Shown in pieces: positions 45,555 through 55,783 of a DNA stretch of 64,000 nt (the first letter of the stretch is position 1; each line of letters starts with the position of its first letter). The stretch comes from Gnetum montanum (lineage: Eukaryota; Streptophyta; Gnetopsida; Gnetales; Gnetaceae): the NCBI GenBank assembly GCA_015680685.1, contig MNCI01036301.1, positions 100,096 to 164,095 of the forward strand. The letters run 5' to 3'. Under the pieces are notes generated by a model. It worked only from the letters and a program-made list of their open reading frames with translations, made no database searches and was not told the DNA's origin. Both the position numbers and the translations under genes were made by a program.

Positions 45555-47660
45555 CTAGATAGCTTTCAGAATGGCACGATGGACAGGACAAATCTTTCCA
45601 CATGCACGACCACAATCGTTGCATTCTTTGATAATTTTTGATAGCTCTGTCAAGATGCCAACTGGTGTGGATGAGACGTTATCTAGTTCAGGCGGTGGAA
45701 GTTGCTTGGGCACTATGTGTTCATTTGCATACTAGATAAGTTCTTGGAAAAATTTGATGCGCTGGAATGATGTACAAAGCTTTTCTTCCCATGATGTTGA
45801 TCCTAAGGTCTCATTGAGAAACCTTCTTGCATTATCGATGGCAAATAATGGTCTGCGAATGAGGATTAAATTATGAAGCATATTTGTTAACATCAGATGA
45901 TGTAATAGTTTACCTTCTAGCCAACTCCATTGGAGATTGTTGACAACGCAATCAATTCTTCTTGTCATGTTGACAAAAAATTCGAGCGTTGGATATTGCT
46001 TGGAGACACTTAATGAAGAATCTTGCGGAAACAAGGTTGAAACTTGTCTAACCCATCGGACTCGATCTTCTAATGTTGCTACTGGCCAAACTTTCCAATC
46101 TTCGGAATCCTGCATTGGATTAAGAGAACTGCTAGTAGACTCTGGTTGAAACATCTTTATCTATGGTTTTAGCTCACGGGTTAATGCATCTGGAAGACTA
46201 TTGGTGATGCCTGGAATTCTTTCAAAGGAAAATTTGTATTGAGCCAACAAAAATTACCACCATGCAAAACGTTGAAGTTTTGGAGATGGAGAGATTCGTC
46301 ATTTTAGCAAAGTTGCTAAATTTGAAGAATCTGTTCTAAGGATAAAGGGCTCATCAATAAGATGAATGTGAAACTTCTCGAGACCACGTACTGCTACAAT
46401 AATTTCCTTTTCTACAGGCCAGTAATTCAATTCATTTTTATGAAAATTTCCAGATGCATAAGCACACACTTGTTTCGATTCTCTGGAATTACTTGCTTGA
46501 AGTAACACCGCTACCCATGCATCATAACTTGCATCTGTGTTTAAGATGAACAGACCATGCAAAATTGGTTGGAGAGGTGGAAGATTCTGACATTCTTTTT
46601 TGAGCTGCTTTACTTGAGCTGTTGCTGCTGCTATCCAAAGAAATGGCTGTTGGTTTTTACATCAACGAATTTCTTTTGTTTTATTTGAAATTTTTTCAAT
46701 ATGCCTGGAAACATAATTGACATAGCCTAAAAACCAAAGGCACTAATCTTTGTTTGTTAATTGATCTGGAAACTGATCAATCTTTTGGAGTACATGCGGC
46801 TGCATGTGAATTTTACCATCTTGAATGGTAACTCCTAAGAATTCGATAGCATTTTTTCCAATTTGAAACTTTTTGCTATCAGATGACAACCCAATTCCAT
46901 GTCGTAGGAAAAATTGTGCAAACTTTTGCAGGTGAGAAACATGCTCTTTGTGATTGTTAGAAAATATCACAAAATCATCTATATAGTTGGCTACAAAATT
47001 GTGTGAATCCTTAAAAATTGCATCCATTCTTCTTTGAAACTGAGACGGAGCATTTTTCAATCCAAATGGCATAACTGTCCATTCAAACAAACCTTGAGGG
47101 GTATGGAATGCCGTCTTATGGATGTCAGCTTCGGCTATTCTGATCTGATGGTACTTTTGCAATCAAATTTACTAAACACATTCTTTTTGGCAACTGTTTG
47201 AATTAGCATTTCTTTGTTAGGTAAAGGCCACTACATCAATGGTAACTACGTTTAATGGTATGTAATTGATTACCATTCTAGCTTTTCCTCTGGCTATTTC
47301 AGCATGATTTCTAACAATAAAACTTGAATAGGCATAATTGGACTAAGATCTTTGAATTAAACCTTTTTCTAAAGAATATGCTACTTGTTTTGCCATTTCT
47401 TCAGTATCTTGTGGATTCAGCATGATAACCTTAGATTGGATCGGGATGTTGTGCATAGTTGGAATGTGTGCTTCAGGACTATCTTTATCCCAAAAGTCCA
47501 ACGGATGCTCACAACAACACTTCTTTAATTCTTTATAACAGCTACTGTAACATCTTTCTTGTTCATCATTTAAATCAATTTGAGCCTTCTTTAACTATTG
47601 GATCTGAGCATACTTATGCTTGGCAATGTCTTCTAGCTCATATTGTGTCAACACTTGCCT
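45555..47660 (-). pseudogene. Caulimovirid reverse transcriptase / RNase H with Cys-rich tail, broken
   Basis: On the minus strand the RT N-terminal part (about 47660-47170) is fragmented. An open core at 47162-46743 has the block MPFGLKNAPSQFQRRM and the catalytic YIDD (46985-46974). RNase H follows at 46562-46299, with LNTDAS for the first catalytic Asp and RTDSS for a later one. MPFGLKNAP and YIDD are caulimovirid-like and unlike the surrounding Ty3 copies (MPFGLCNAP and FMDD). Another open stretch (46154-45732) leads past a stop to a Cys/His cluster, CNDCGRACGKICPVH, before a TAG at 45557-45555. Breaks: frame loss near 47163, stops near 46298 and 45732. Confidence 0.8.
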
Positions 47661-47709
47661 TAAGGAAGGATTGTAGAAACAACTGTAGAAACACGAACAT
47701 GGCCATACA

Positions 47710-48021
47710 TTCCAACAACAGCACCAACGATGAGTGGCAAGGTATCCCTATGCTCAGCCATACGAATACATGTACATGCATGATCTGTTTGAATTCCAAG
47801 GACTAAGTGCTTATGCGCCTTGATGGAACAAGGACGGGTTGATTAATTATTGTCTTCCCAAGCTTACTTGTATGTCACAATTGTATGGTTAAGTAAACTT
47901 GAGACATATGATTTTTATGGCTTTTATGTTTTTATTCTCTTAGTACTAATAAGTGAGGAGAGAGATAACTAAGTAACTAATTTAATTTAACTACTAATTA
48001 ACTAGGCTTTAATTAATCCTA
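47710..48021 (-). repeat. Second copy of element D LTR start plus PBS
   Basis: Begins CGATGAGTGG at 47728 (normal TGATGAG with T changed to C), with a decayed PBS on its low-coordinate side (47710-47727), and matches about the first 300 bases of the D LTR before breaking off at about 48021. It overlaps in content with both 44631-44790 and 52149 onward, so the insertion duplicated part of its target. Confidence 0.75.
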
Positions 48022-48079
48022 GACTCCGCCTAGGATGTTTAGTATATTGCAAAGGATAATAATCTGATTATTGGACAAG

Positions 48080-48169
48080 GAAGCGAAGGCTTATTTATAA
48101 ATTAAATTTAATAAGGATTATTTATAAATTAACTTTAATAAAGTTAATTTATAAATAAGCCTTCGCTTC
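48080..48169. repeat. Long AT-rich palindrome at a breakpoint
   Basis: GAAGCGAAGGCTTATTTATA at 48080-48099, extending to 48103, is repeated inverted and exactly at 48146-48169. The same words occur at the promoter ends of both inverted arms (about 45450-45475, 51455-51480, 51510-51535), so this is a rejoined promoter fragment. Confidence 0.75.
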
Positions 48170-48244
48170 CCTATCCTCCAATTAAAGTGTATATTGCATC
48201 CTCTATTTATATTATTTCCATTAAATTAGAAGAAAATTAGAAGA

Positions 48245-48440
48245 GGATGTTTAGTATGTTTTATGTTCCTCCTGTTGACTTTAGTCAAGGGGCTGTGTAT
48301 CAAAATCTTTACTCAACTATCCATAACCCAGATTTTAGTACCAACAGACATAAAGGGTCTAAAAAAAGAACATGAACACATGACAAAGATGGACATTCTA
48401 ATCATAACCACGATCGAGGCCGTGACCACCAAAGAGAGAG
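48245..48440 (+). repeat. Inverted fragment of the D-family gag leader
   Basis: The plus strand matches the reverse complement of about 43860-44035 (D gag), so a D-family gag piece lies here in opposite orientation. Its right end is at about 48440. Confidence 0.65.
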
Positions 48441-48970
48441 GGGGGAGAAGGGAGTGAGGTTATGAATAAGTTCCCCAAAAAAAACATTTTGCCACAAGAA
48501 TAACAACCAATTTTTAACATGGTTCCCCAACTTAGGTACTCCACACTTGGAGGGTAGAATGCTTACACACCTTTGGGCTTTGTTCCACTCAAAATGTGGT
48601 TTGAAGGGTACCATACCTTGTACAACTCTAAGCTCTCTTGAGTGATTTGACACCACAAATCCACTGAACCTTGCAAGGTCTCAAAAATATTAGAATGTGA
48701 TTTCTAGGATATTTCAACCTTTACAACTTGAGCTCCACTTTAGAGTGTTGTGGTGCTACACCAACACTCAATCTCATAGGATCCCGACAAGCTCAAGGAT
48801 GATGCCTTCTCACAAGAATCATATCAACCTTGCAGGAAGGAAAAAGAGAAACAAGAATTACAAGGAAAGAATGCAACTGATTTGTTGGTCCTTGCAAAGA
48901 TGCACAATGGCCACCTCTTGGTGCATATCACACAACTACATCACAAGTTGATCCACCAGCTACAAGGGCA
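48441..48970. other. Unrecognised segment inside the caulimovirid mosaic
   Basis: No clear gene. About 45 bases at 48927-48974 (with GTTGATCCACCAGCTACAAG) recur in direct orientation at 51332-51376. There they begin the minus-strand frame at 51357, so this may be another chopped viral piece. Confidence 0.4.
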
Positions 48971-49345
48971 GACTGTAGTTACCTGCTAGAGCATTCTGTT
49001 GCGAGTCCTACCGAACAGCAAGACATCATCTGTTAGCTCAACTATTTGTATCATTGGATGTCATATGCCTCACAGCATATTACAAGGATAATTGATCAGA
49101 TTAGCCAGATCGAAACTGGAGTTGATCGGATTGACGATCATGTTAGTGTTATGTCTAAAGAGATGCATGATCATCTCCAGGCATACGAAGCAATCGTTGA
49201 GCATCAACTAAAAGAACAACAAAAAAAGAAGCAGAATCAAGCAAGCATGAACAAACAACGACTTCAAGCAGTATATACACTTGAAAATCAATTAGTTCTT
49301 CCAAAACTCAAAGAATCATCTGTACAAGTTCAACCAGTTGTGTAA
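48971..49345 (+). pseudogene. Coiled-coil protein fragment in the caulimovirid mosaic
   Basis: The plus strand is open for about 120 codons with one TAG at 49034, ending in TAA at 49343. It is strongly helical with heptads (RIIDQISQIETGVDRIDDHV) and a Lys/Gln-rich part near 49210-49240. Caulimovirids encode small coiled-coil virion-associated proteins, so this could be such a gene. That is inference from context and composition. It converges with the minus-strand frames starting at 49451, which shows local inversion. Confidence 0.4.
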
Positions 49346-49450
49346 CCCTCTGCATCATCAAGCGAGTCGGTTCTTAAAAATCCGAGGGATTAGTTGCTTC
49401 TTGAAAAGATTAGACATTTGCAAATTGAGAAGCAGGTGAAAAAGCCAAAG

Positions 49451-50976
49451 TCAGAAGAACAGTGATAAGGACCATCTAGTCCTAAAACTCCAAAGTCTAA
49501 AAATGAAGATGATTGTCAACACTTGTTTTAAGGAAGGATTGTCTCGGTTGAAGGTTGTGCGAATCTGAGGATGCTTATTTCTCTGCAACTGTGGTGGAAT
49601 TTTTCTTAAGATAATCTTTGGATGATCATCCTTTTGAGGGGATGAACAGACAATCATTTCGTGTCCAATTGTATATGGACCAAGACTATCCATAAAGAAA
49701 GCACCTAATTCGATATCAAAACCACTATATGAGATTTGCACAAAGTTTGTTGAATCCACATATTCATCATTTAGTGATATTGGCATATCAAAGGAAAAAT
49801 GTGTGAGTTTTCTGACACCATTCATGGTATCCAATGTTACTGGCTTATGTGTAACCCAATTTTCTAAAACATCTTTATGGAAAAAATTCAAAGTTGCACT
49901 AGTATCAATAAAAGCCTGATATTTCTTTCACTTTTCCTTTCCATCTACTGCTATTTTAATTGGAACTAATAAGATGCTATAAAGAGAAAGTAAATGCTTA
50001 ATTTGATGATGTACATGAGGGTCCACCTAACTAGTCTTCTCTTTTGTCCATTTACCCAGTTCTGTTACAATTGGAAAACGCTTCTGATACGGTGTGGCTA
50101 GGAACTTTGGCAACTTTTGGTGAATGAACTTTGGAATGGGTTCTTCATCTTCATCTTCTTCTTTTGATGCTACTTTCAACAGGGTTTCTCTACATTCCAT
50201 TATGGAAGAAATGCTTGAATCTCGATCTCCAAACTATTCTTCCAATTTGAGGGTAATTTCTACATATTCATCCGAGGTTGACCAAACTTCTTCGTCATTT
50301 AACCATGTCTTTACTTCTTCAAGATCTTCAAGGTCAGTGAACCATTCTTCTTTAAAATCATTAGTAGATGGCTGCATCATGAAACTTCTTTGAACTTCTT
50401 CAGCATCTTCTGAAGACAAGTCACTTTGTTGAGTTGTGTCTCCATTTGAACTATGTTCAGAGTCTTTAGATAAGACTTGAATAGCATAAATATTTTCTTC
50501 TGTCGCTTCTGCTTCTAGATCTTCAGTTGGTTCCCATTCATCAATGTAACTTTTAAAGAATGCCTTCATCTTATGATCGGGCTTTTTTTGTGGGCATTCA
50601 TGTGCATATTGACATTGATTTTTGCAGGAATAACAAGTTACCTTTTTTTTTTGTTGAAAGGACCCTTTCATTTCTTAGCAAAGAAATGTTTTGGATTTGG
50701 TTTGAAAGATCTCTGCCATTTTCTTCGAGTAAACCTAGGTTGAATTGTTTTCCTAAACTGCTTTCTCTAAAATCTTTGATTGCCGATTTGTCGGTAGGAG
50801 GGTTGCATGATCAGGATTACAGCACGAGCATCATAGTTGGGTGAGGTTGATGTTGTTGAAGATTTAGCAAACTTCTGAGATGGGAGAACTACTAGGAGTG
50901 CTTCTAAGGTAATTTTTGTCAATCTTCCAAACTGTTGAATCAGGTATTGACTCCATCTTCTTCTAGGCTTCTCCAC
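49451..50976 (-). pseudogene. Caulimovirid coat-protein zinc knuckle and aspartic protease, broken
   Basis: On the minus strand 50671-50234 is open and begins with basic residues and a zinc-knuckle relative, CYSCKNQCQYAHEC. It matches the CxxC...HxxxxC layout of viral coat proteins, but the central His is displaced. An acidic Glu/Asp/Ser-rich stretch follows. Further on (49920-49451) is a retropepsin-like domain whose motif reads DTS where DTG is usual (about 49905). The order coat, protease, then RT elsewhere agrees with a caulimovirid polyprotein. Breaks: stops near 50672 and 50233, and the link to RT is interrupted by the plus-strand segment. Confidence 0.65.
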
Positions 50977-51024
50977 AGTCTTGAACTCTTGATCTTGTAG
51001 CAGGTTCTGGATTCTCGGAAAACT

Positions 51025-51357
51025 TTAAATGTATTCTGGTGCATAAATGGATCTACCACACGTGATTAAATGTTGGCTTCCCTTGGGGAACTGAACTCCC
51101 CACTTTAATTTATGGTTCATAAGAATGGTACTTGACAACTGATATGTTCCGCATACCACGATAGCTACATAAAATGCACCTGGAAGCAAATCTATGCCAT
51201 GGATTTCTATACATAACAACAAAGAATTAGTTATATAATCATCATTTAGTGCTAATTGATAATTTGGTTGGACTGCACAAAGAGCATCTGAATCAAGAGT
51301 GCCTTTAAACTGATAGATCTTTGCTGTTTCACACAACTGCATGACAAGTTGATCCAC
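51025..51357 (-). pseudogene. Possible caulimovirid movement-protein-like fragment
   Basis: An open minus-strand frame of 110 codons with the motif TLDSDALCAVQPNYQLALND, ending in a LITCGRSIY block. It lies upstream of the coat-like region, where a caulimovirid would have its movement protein. The match to the 30K superfamily is only by general impression. Confidence 0.35.
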
Positions 51358-51509
51358 CAGCTACAAGGGCAGACTTTCCATTAATTAAAGCCTTTAAACA
51401 CTTTTGCAAAGGATGTTTAGTATATTAATCTAAACATCCTTATTAGAGTTAATTTATAAATAAGCCTTCGCTTCCCTGTCCTATAAATAAAGTGTATATT
51501 GTATTAAAG

Positions 51510-52146
51510 TAGTTAAAGCCTTCACTTCCCTATCCTATAAATAGAGGCCCTTAGCATGCCTTTTAGCAGGAGGATAGAGTGAGAGTAGACAGTAGGAGTA
51601 GGAGTCAGTCCAGTAAGTTATGCTTTGTAATCCCTTCTTGTTTGCAAGCTTTTCTACAATACAACATGCTTTGCTGATAGCTGTTTTGATCTATCTCGTA
51701 CTTCTTGAACTCATGCTAGTAATCTATCTATTTGTATTCTGCCTCTGGTCATGAATTAGCTACTTTGGGTTAATTGACATTTCATTACATTCTGCATCGG
51801 CATTTTAATTTGCATCTGTCTTATCTTGATCGCCGTATGCTTAAAATTCCACCATTAAGCCTCTTTGGAAACTTTGCGTTGTTCTTGGCACTGTCTCTTG
51901 ATTAGGTGTACCATCGGCCGAGTTTGCGAATGTCATGAGCTAGTTGTTTTACTCGGCCCTTTGAAACATGGTTGGAAGGTAGTCCCTTTGTCTAAAGAAC
52001 TCCCTGTGAGAAGCGCCATTGAGAAGAGTGTGCTGTAGAAGGTTGAGTTTTGATAAGACGTTGTGCGAGGCAGTCAGCCATGGAGCAAGAAGGAACGAGT
52101 CAGAACAAAGGGATCCTGCAGTTCGATGAACCGCATACATTTCATT
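51510..52146 (+). repeat. Right inverted arm: caulimovirid promoter and leader
   Basis: Inverse copy of 44843-45478. The plus strand has TATAAATA at 51536-51543, with a second TATAAATA-like site at about 51483, followed by a leader running away from the coat-like frames. Between 51376 and 51510 lie repeated GGATGTTTAGTATATT words also seen at 48031 and 48243. Confidence 0.8.
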
Positions 52147-52148
52147 CC

Positions 52149-52416
52149 AAGACATATGATTTTTATGGCTTTTATGTTTTTATTCTCTTAGTACTAATAA
52201 GGGAGGAGAGAGATAACTAAGTAACTAATTTAATTTAACTACTAACTAACTAGGCTTTAATTAATCCTAACACCAATATCTATTCTCACTTGCCATACAC
52301 ATCTTGAACTAGTGCAACACTATTGAGATTAGCAAGCACTAATCATTACTGGGTTACCAAGTGTTACATGCATGCTCAAAGTGATCGTACTGGGTGTGCT
52401 TACTTAGGAGAGTTGT

Positions 52417-52453
<37 letters not shown>

Positions 52454-52873
52454 ATTAATTAACTAAGAAAAGCATTAAATAATTGAAAATAATATTAATT
52501 AACTAAGAAAAGCATTAAATAACTGAAAATAACATTAATTAATCTATTTTGAATGCTGTAAGGTTTATCACAAAGTTCATCTTTATTGCCGTACACAAGG
52601 TATGCTCAGGTACATAATGCTTGAATAAAGATCTATTCACTTTATGAATCCTACTACAGGCATGTAGAAATAATTCTAACTTTGAGAGGGAGAAAAGACA
52701 AGAGTTTGGGTAAGGGACTAACACTAACTATGCAAGCTAATTGTGCCTGCCTCTTATTTATAGGTAATGAGGTAGGACACGATATCGGGTATCCAAGTTT
52801 GCATGGCAAGCTCTGATATCGCAGACCCGATATCACGGATTCGATATCACAACCTTGATATTGCAATCCATCA
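52149..52873 (-). repeat. Element D 5' LTR, second part, with GA microsatellite
   Basis: Continues the LTR from AGACATATGATTTT to CAATCCATCA. It contains (GA)n at 52420-52452 and two 40-bp tandem units (52454-52493, 52494-52533; start ATTAATTAACTAAGAAAAGC). A minus-strand TATA box is at about 52753-52763, with CGATATCG-type palindromes at 52778-52865. It ends at the target duplication ACTAC (52874-52878). Confidence 0.85.
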
Positions 52874-53432
52874 ACTACCTAACTACCCTAACAGGGGTAC
52901 CCGTTCTAACTCTTCAGACACATCTTGAATGTATATAGTGTTGATGGGTTACCAACATTAACCATTTCAGGGTTATCTAGCACTACACGTATGCTCAAAG
53001 TGGTTTGTTGTGTTCATTAACAACTAGAAATTAATTGCTTAATTAAAATGCATAAAGGTAAAGTGCATGAATATTAAATGCATTAAAGGAAACATTAATC
53101 TATTCTTAGTGCTGTAAGGATTATCAAAAGGGCTTGTCTTTATTTCCATCACACTGCTGTGCTTAGGTACATCAGTGCTTAAACAAAGATCTAAACACAC
53201 TCAAAATCTTGTTGTAGGCACTTAGAAATATTCTAACATTGGAATGGCTAAATTGTAAGAACTTTGTTACTCTATTCAAAAACTAATATGGAAATCATGT
53301 TTCCAAGCACTATATTTATAGGCCAACATATACCCCATGATATTAGATATTCAACATCGCATCTTGGGATCTAATATCGAGTATCTAATATCGTGTATAT
53401 GATATTGGAGCATATCTAAACACGATTCATTA
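52874..53432 (-). repeat. Element C 5' LTR, second part
   Basis: Continues 35353-35631 and ends GATTCATTA at 53432 (TCATCA with C changed to T). GATATC/GATATTG motifs lie at 53335-53415. It is followed by GAAAC, the right target duplication of C. Confidence 0.85.
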
Positions 53433-53437
53433 GAAAC

Positions 53438-54720
53438 CTTAGAAAAATGAAGAACTGTTATTAGACCAATTACCTAATGAAAATTTATTCACAATAATAG
53501 CAATGGTTGTAGACTCAATAGTGAAGTTATGGATTAGTAATTACATGACATATCTAATTACATAAGAGCTTCATGTTGAATGGCATAAAAGAAAAAAAAA
53601 AGAATAGTTTCTCCAAAGGGTAAAATGGTATATGGAAATTAATCAAAACCTTTATAGAATATGTGTTGATGGGTTGTTAGAATGGTGTTTTCAAGAAGAA
53701 AATTAATAAAGAGTTCTACAAGATGCACATGAGGGGCGATGTGGTGGTCACTATGTAGAAGGAAGGACAACACTAAAATTGATGATGGTAGGATACTTTT
53801 GGCCTACCATATTCAGTGATGCACATCATTTTACATAATCTTGTGAGATATGCTAAAGAGGTAAAGGACTGATGGCCAGAAATGAAGGATCACAATAATG
53901 GATACAATCATTAAAACCTTTTGACATTTGGAAAATTAACTTTATGGGATCCTTCACACTGATTTCAAATGGAAATTCCTATATCATAGTGATTGTTGAT
54001 TATTACACAAAGTGTGTAGAAGCAGTTGTAGTTAAAGATTGCATGGCCACAATTCGGACTACCATGCATGCTAATATGAGATAACGAGACTCACTTTATA
54101 TGACCTACATTCAAAAAGCTAATGCAGCAATGTGGGATTAACCATAAATTAACTATACCACATCACCCCTAAGTGAATGGTTAAGTAGAAGTGATTAATA
54201 GAGAAATTAGAAAAATATTAACTAGAACTATTAGCTGATATAAGAAAGACAGAGCACAAAATTTAATGATGCTCTATAAGCATATAGATCAACCTAGAAA
54301 CTTCCTATATGGTATTCACCATATGAGTTAGTTTATGAAAAATTGCCTACTTTGCCAATCCAAGTAGAACTAAATACCCTTGCTACTATGAGTGCCCTTA
54401 ACCTAAACCTAAACTTAGCTTAAAAATAATACCTAATGAAGCTAAATCTCTTAGATGAGAATCAACTGGTAGCTCAAACGAGTAATGAAGTGCACAAAAA
54501 ATACTTTAAATATAGACATGAAGTTAAAATAAGAGAAGTGTCGATCAAGCTTGGCGATAAAGTCCTTTACTACAACCCTAATCATGTTTCACAAAAGGCT
54601 AAATTTCAAACTCTATGAGAGGGATCTTATATAATCCATGCTACATATCAATCTGGTGGCATGCAAATTTACCACCTAATAGATCCACAAAAACTTATTC
54701 TTGTTAATATTCAATAGGTA
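53438..54720 (+). pseudogene. Element B integrase (right part of B)
   Basis: B resumes after C. The zinc-binding segment is at about 53725-53865 (HEGRCGGHYVEG, then SCEICQRG). The catalytic core is at about 53925-54170, starting with FGSF-like and IVDYYTK blocks; the SDNGTHF block is damaged near 54085. The C-terminal part is at about 54430-54720, with GDKVLYYNPNHVSQ near 54555. Many stops are present. Together with 24960-26185 this gives an old pol relic of a subfamily different from A, C and D. Confidence 0.78.
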
Positions 54721-54818
54721 TAACCATTCTTGTGATTTTCCTTACTCTAAGAACTCTATCATGTTCACAAAATTATTCACTAGCCATTCAATCATCCAAA
54801 TCTCCACCCTTAAAGATA

Positions 54819-55783
54819 GTTGTGGGGGTTTCAAGTTTGAGACTTAGGCACCAATTCCCTCTTTTTATATTTTTCTTGTAATCCTAGATTTTTTTACATT
54901 TTTTTATATTTTTCACTTTTCTTACCAATTTTTTACATTCTTTAATATATTTTTTATTCTTTTATGTTTTTTGCATTTTGTAATCATGTATCATTCTTTA
55001 ATATTGTTAAAATTCTATTTAATTTTTTTTATTTCTACCATTTTTTCTATGAATTTACTATCCTTCATGTACATATCTTTGTTGATTTTTCCAATAAGGT
55101 GTAAGGGAATTAAACAAGATTTAGTCAAAACAATTATAAGTTCACCCTATGTTATCAAATTATGAAAGGACTAATTATATATGCAATGAGACCACATATT
55201 TAATCCATTCATTTCCAATAACACGAGGTTCTTATCATAGCCACAATGATATTATATTCACAATAAAACTAAAATAAACTTATGACCATTATGCCTGGAC
55301 ACAAAAGAGAAGAACCAAGTGGGAATGAAAAGGGTGTTACATCAAGGGTACTTGTTGATTTTCTAAAACTACTACTATTAGTCTTATCCTACTATTAAGT
55401 CATATTATTTACTTGAGTTCTAATGAAAATGGAAGTATGTTATAAAAATAAGTGCTACCTTATCTTGTCACTCAAAAGACATGTTATCCATGCCTGAAGG
55501 TAGTCCTATTGTAAGATTAACACAGTAATAACAAAATAAATACATAGAATAAAAAGTTTATGGGGTTCCACTAGGAAGGCATATTAACCATGCATGAAGG
55601 TAGACAACTTCTAAGAAATTTCAAGGTTTCTTGGACTAGCTTTGACTACAAGGCTAGAAAGATATGTTCTTCATGCTTGAAGGCACTCCTCTATGTAATG
55701 GCCAAGTTTCCTTAAAGAAAGAAAAAAGAAAAAAAAAAGAAAAAAACTTTGTATTAATAAAATACATACTAGAACTTCATTTT
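54819..55783 (+). other. Element B purine tract and 3' region with three repeats
   Basis: AGTTGTGGGGGT at 54819-54830 is the post-integrase purine tract. A T-rich stretch (54860-55060) follows, as in the other elements. A motif reading GACATGTTATCCATGCCTGA (about 55478), conserved once in A (4864) and at the window end in F (63985), occurs here three times in diverged form: 55474-55500, 55575-55600 and 55657-55683. An A/G-rich run lies at 55715-55745. No LTR of B itself is identified. Confidence 0.55.

Larger units (their letters stand above)
44791..52148. mobile_element. Endogenous caulimovirid (pararetrovirus) mosaic inserted in the 5' LTR of D
   Basis: This block of about 7.4 kb is bounded by long inverted arms (44843-45478 and 51510-52146). 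It holds decayed RT/RNase H, protease, zinc-knuckle and possible movement-protein pieces on the minus strand, and a coiled-coil frame on the plus strand. Mixed in are duplicated pieces of D: LTR start plus PBS at 47710-48021, and an inverted gag leader at 48245-48440. There is no LTR pair of its own. Rearranged, inverted copies joined at promoter sequences are typical of integrated plant pararetroviruses. All genes are broken. Confidence 0.75.
35632..52873 (-). mobile_element. Element D: Ty3/gypsy element nested in the 5' LTR of C
   Basis: D is on the minus strand with 3' LTR 35632-36339 and 5' LTR 44631-44790 plus 52149-52873, the latter split by the caulimovirid-derived block. The exact duplication ACTAC (35627-35631, 52874-52878) restores the LTR of C when D is removed. 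Sense order: PBS, gag, protease, RT, RNase H, integrase, internal purine tract, 3' region, terminal tract. It belongs to the same family as A and C. RT lacks its catalytic motif. Confidence 0.9.
26191..53432 (-). mobile_element. Element C: complete but decayed Ty3/gypsy element, interrupted by D
   Basis: C is on the minus strand with 3' LTR 26191-27041 and 5' LTR split into 35353-35631 and 52874-53432 by element D. Without D it is about 10 kb. Between lie PBS, gag, protease, RT, RNase H, integrase and the 3' region with internal purine tract. The target duplication is GAAAT/GAAAC inside B. All genes carry stops, and the protease has lost its catalytic triad. Confidence 0.88.

Noticed and set aside
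46299-47660. Another Ty3/gypsy pol copy
   Set aside because: The RT reads MPFGLKNAP and YIDD rather than MPFGLCNAP and FMDD, and no integrase or LTR pair accompanies it.
44791-52148. Foldback DNA transposon bounded by long inverted repeats
   Set aside because: The arms carry TATA boxes and leaders, the interior encodes viral RT and protease pieces, and no matching target duplication is visible at the borders.
55474-55683. CRISPR-like or satellite array
   Set aside because: Only three diverged units with uneven spacing in a plant retroelement; not a CRISPR array.
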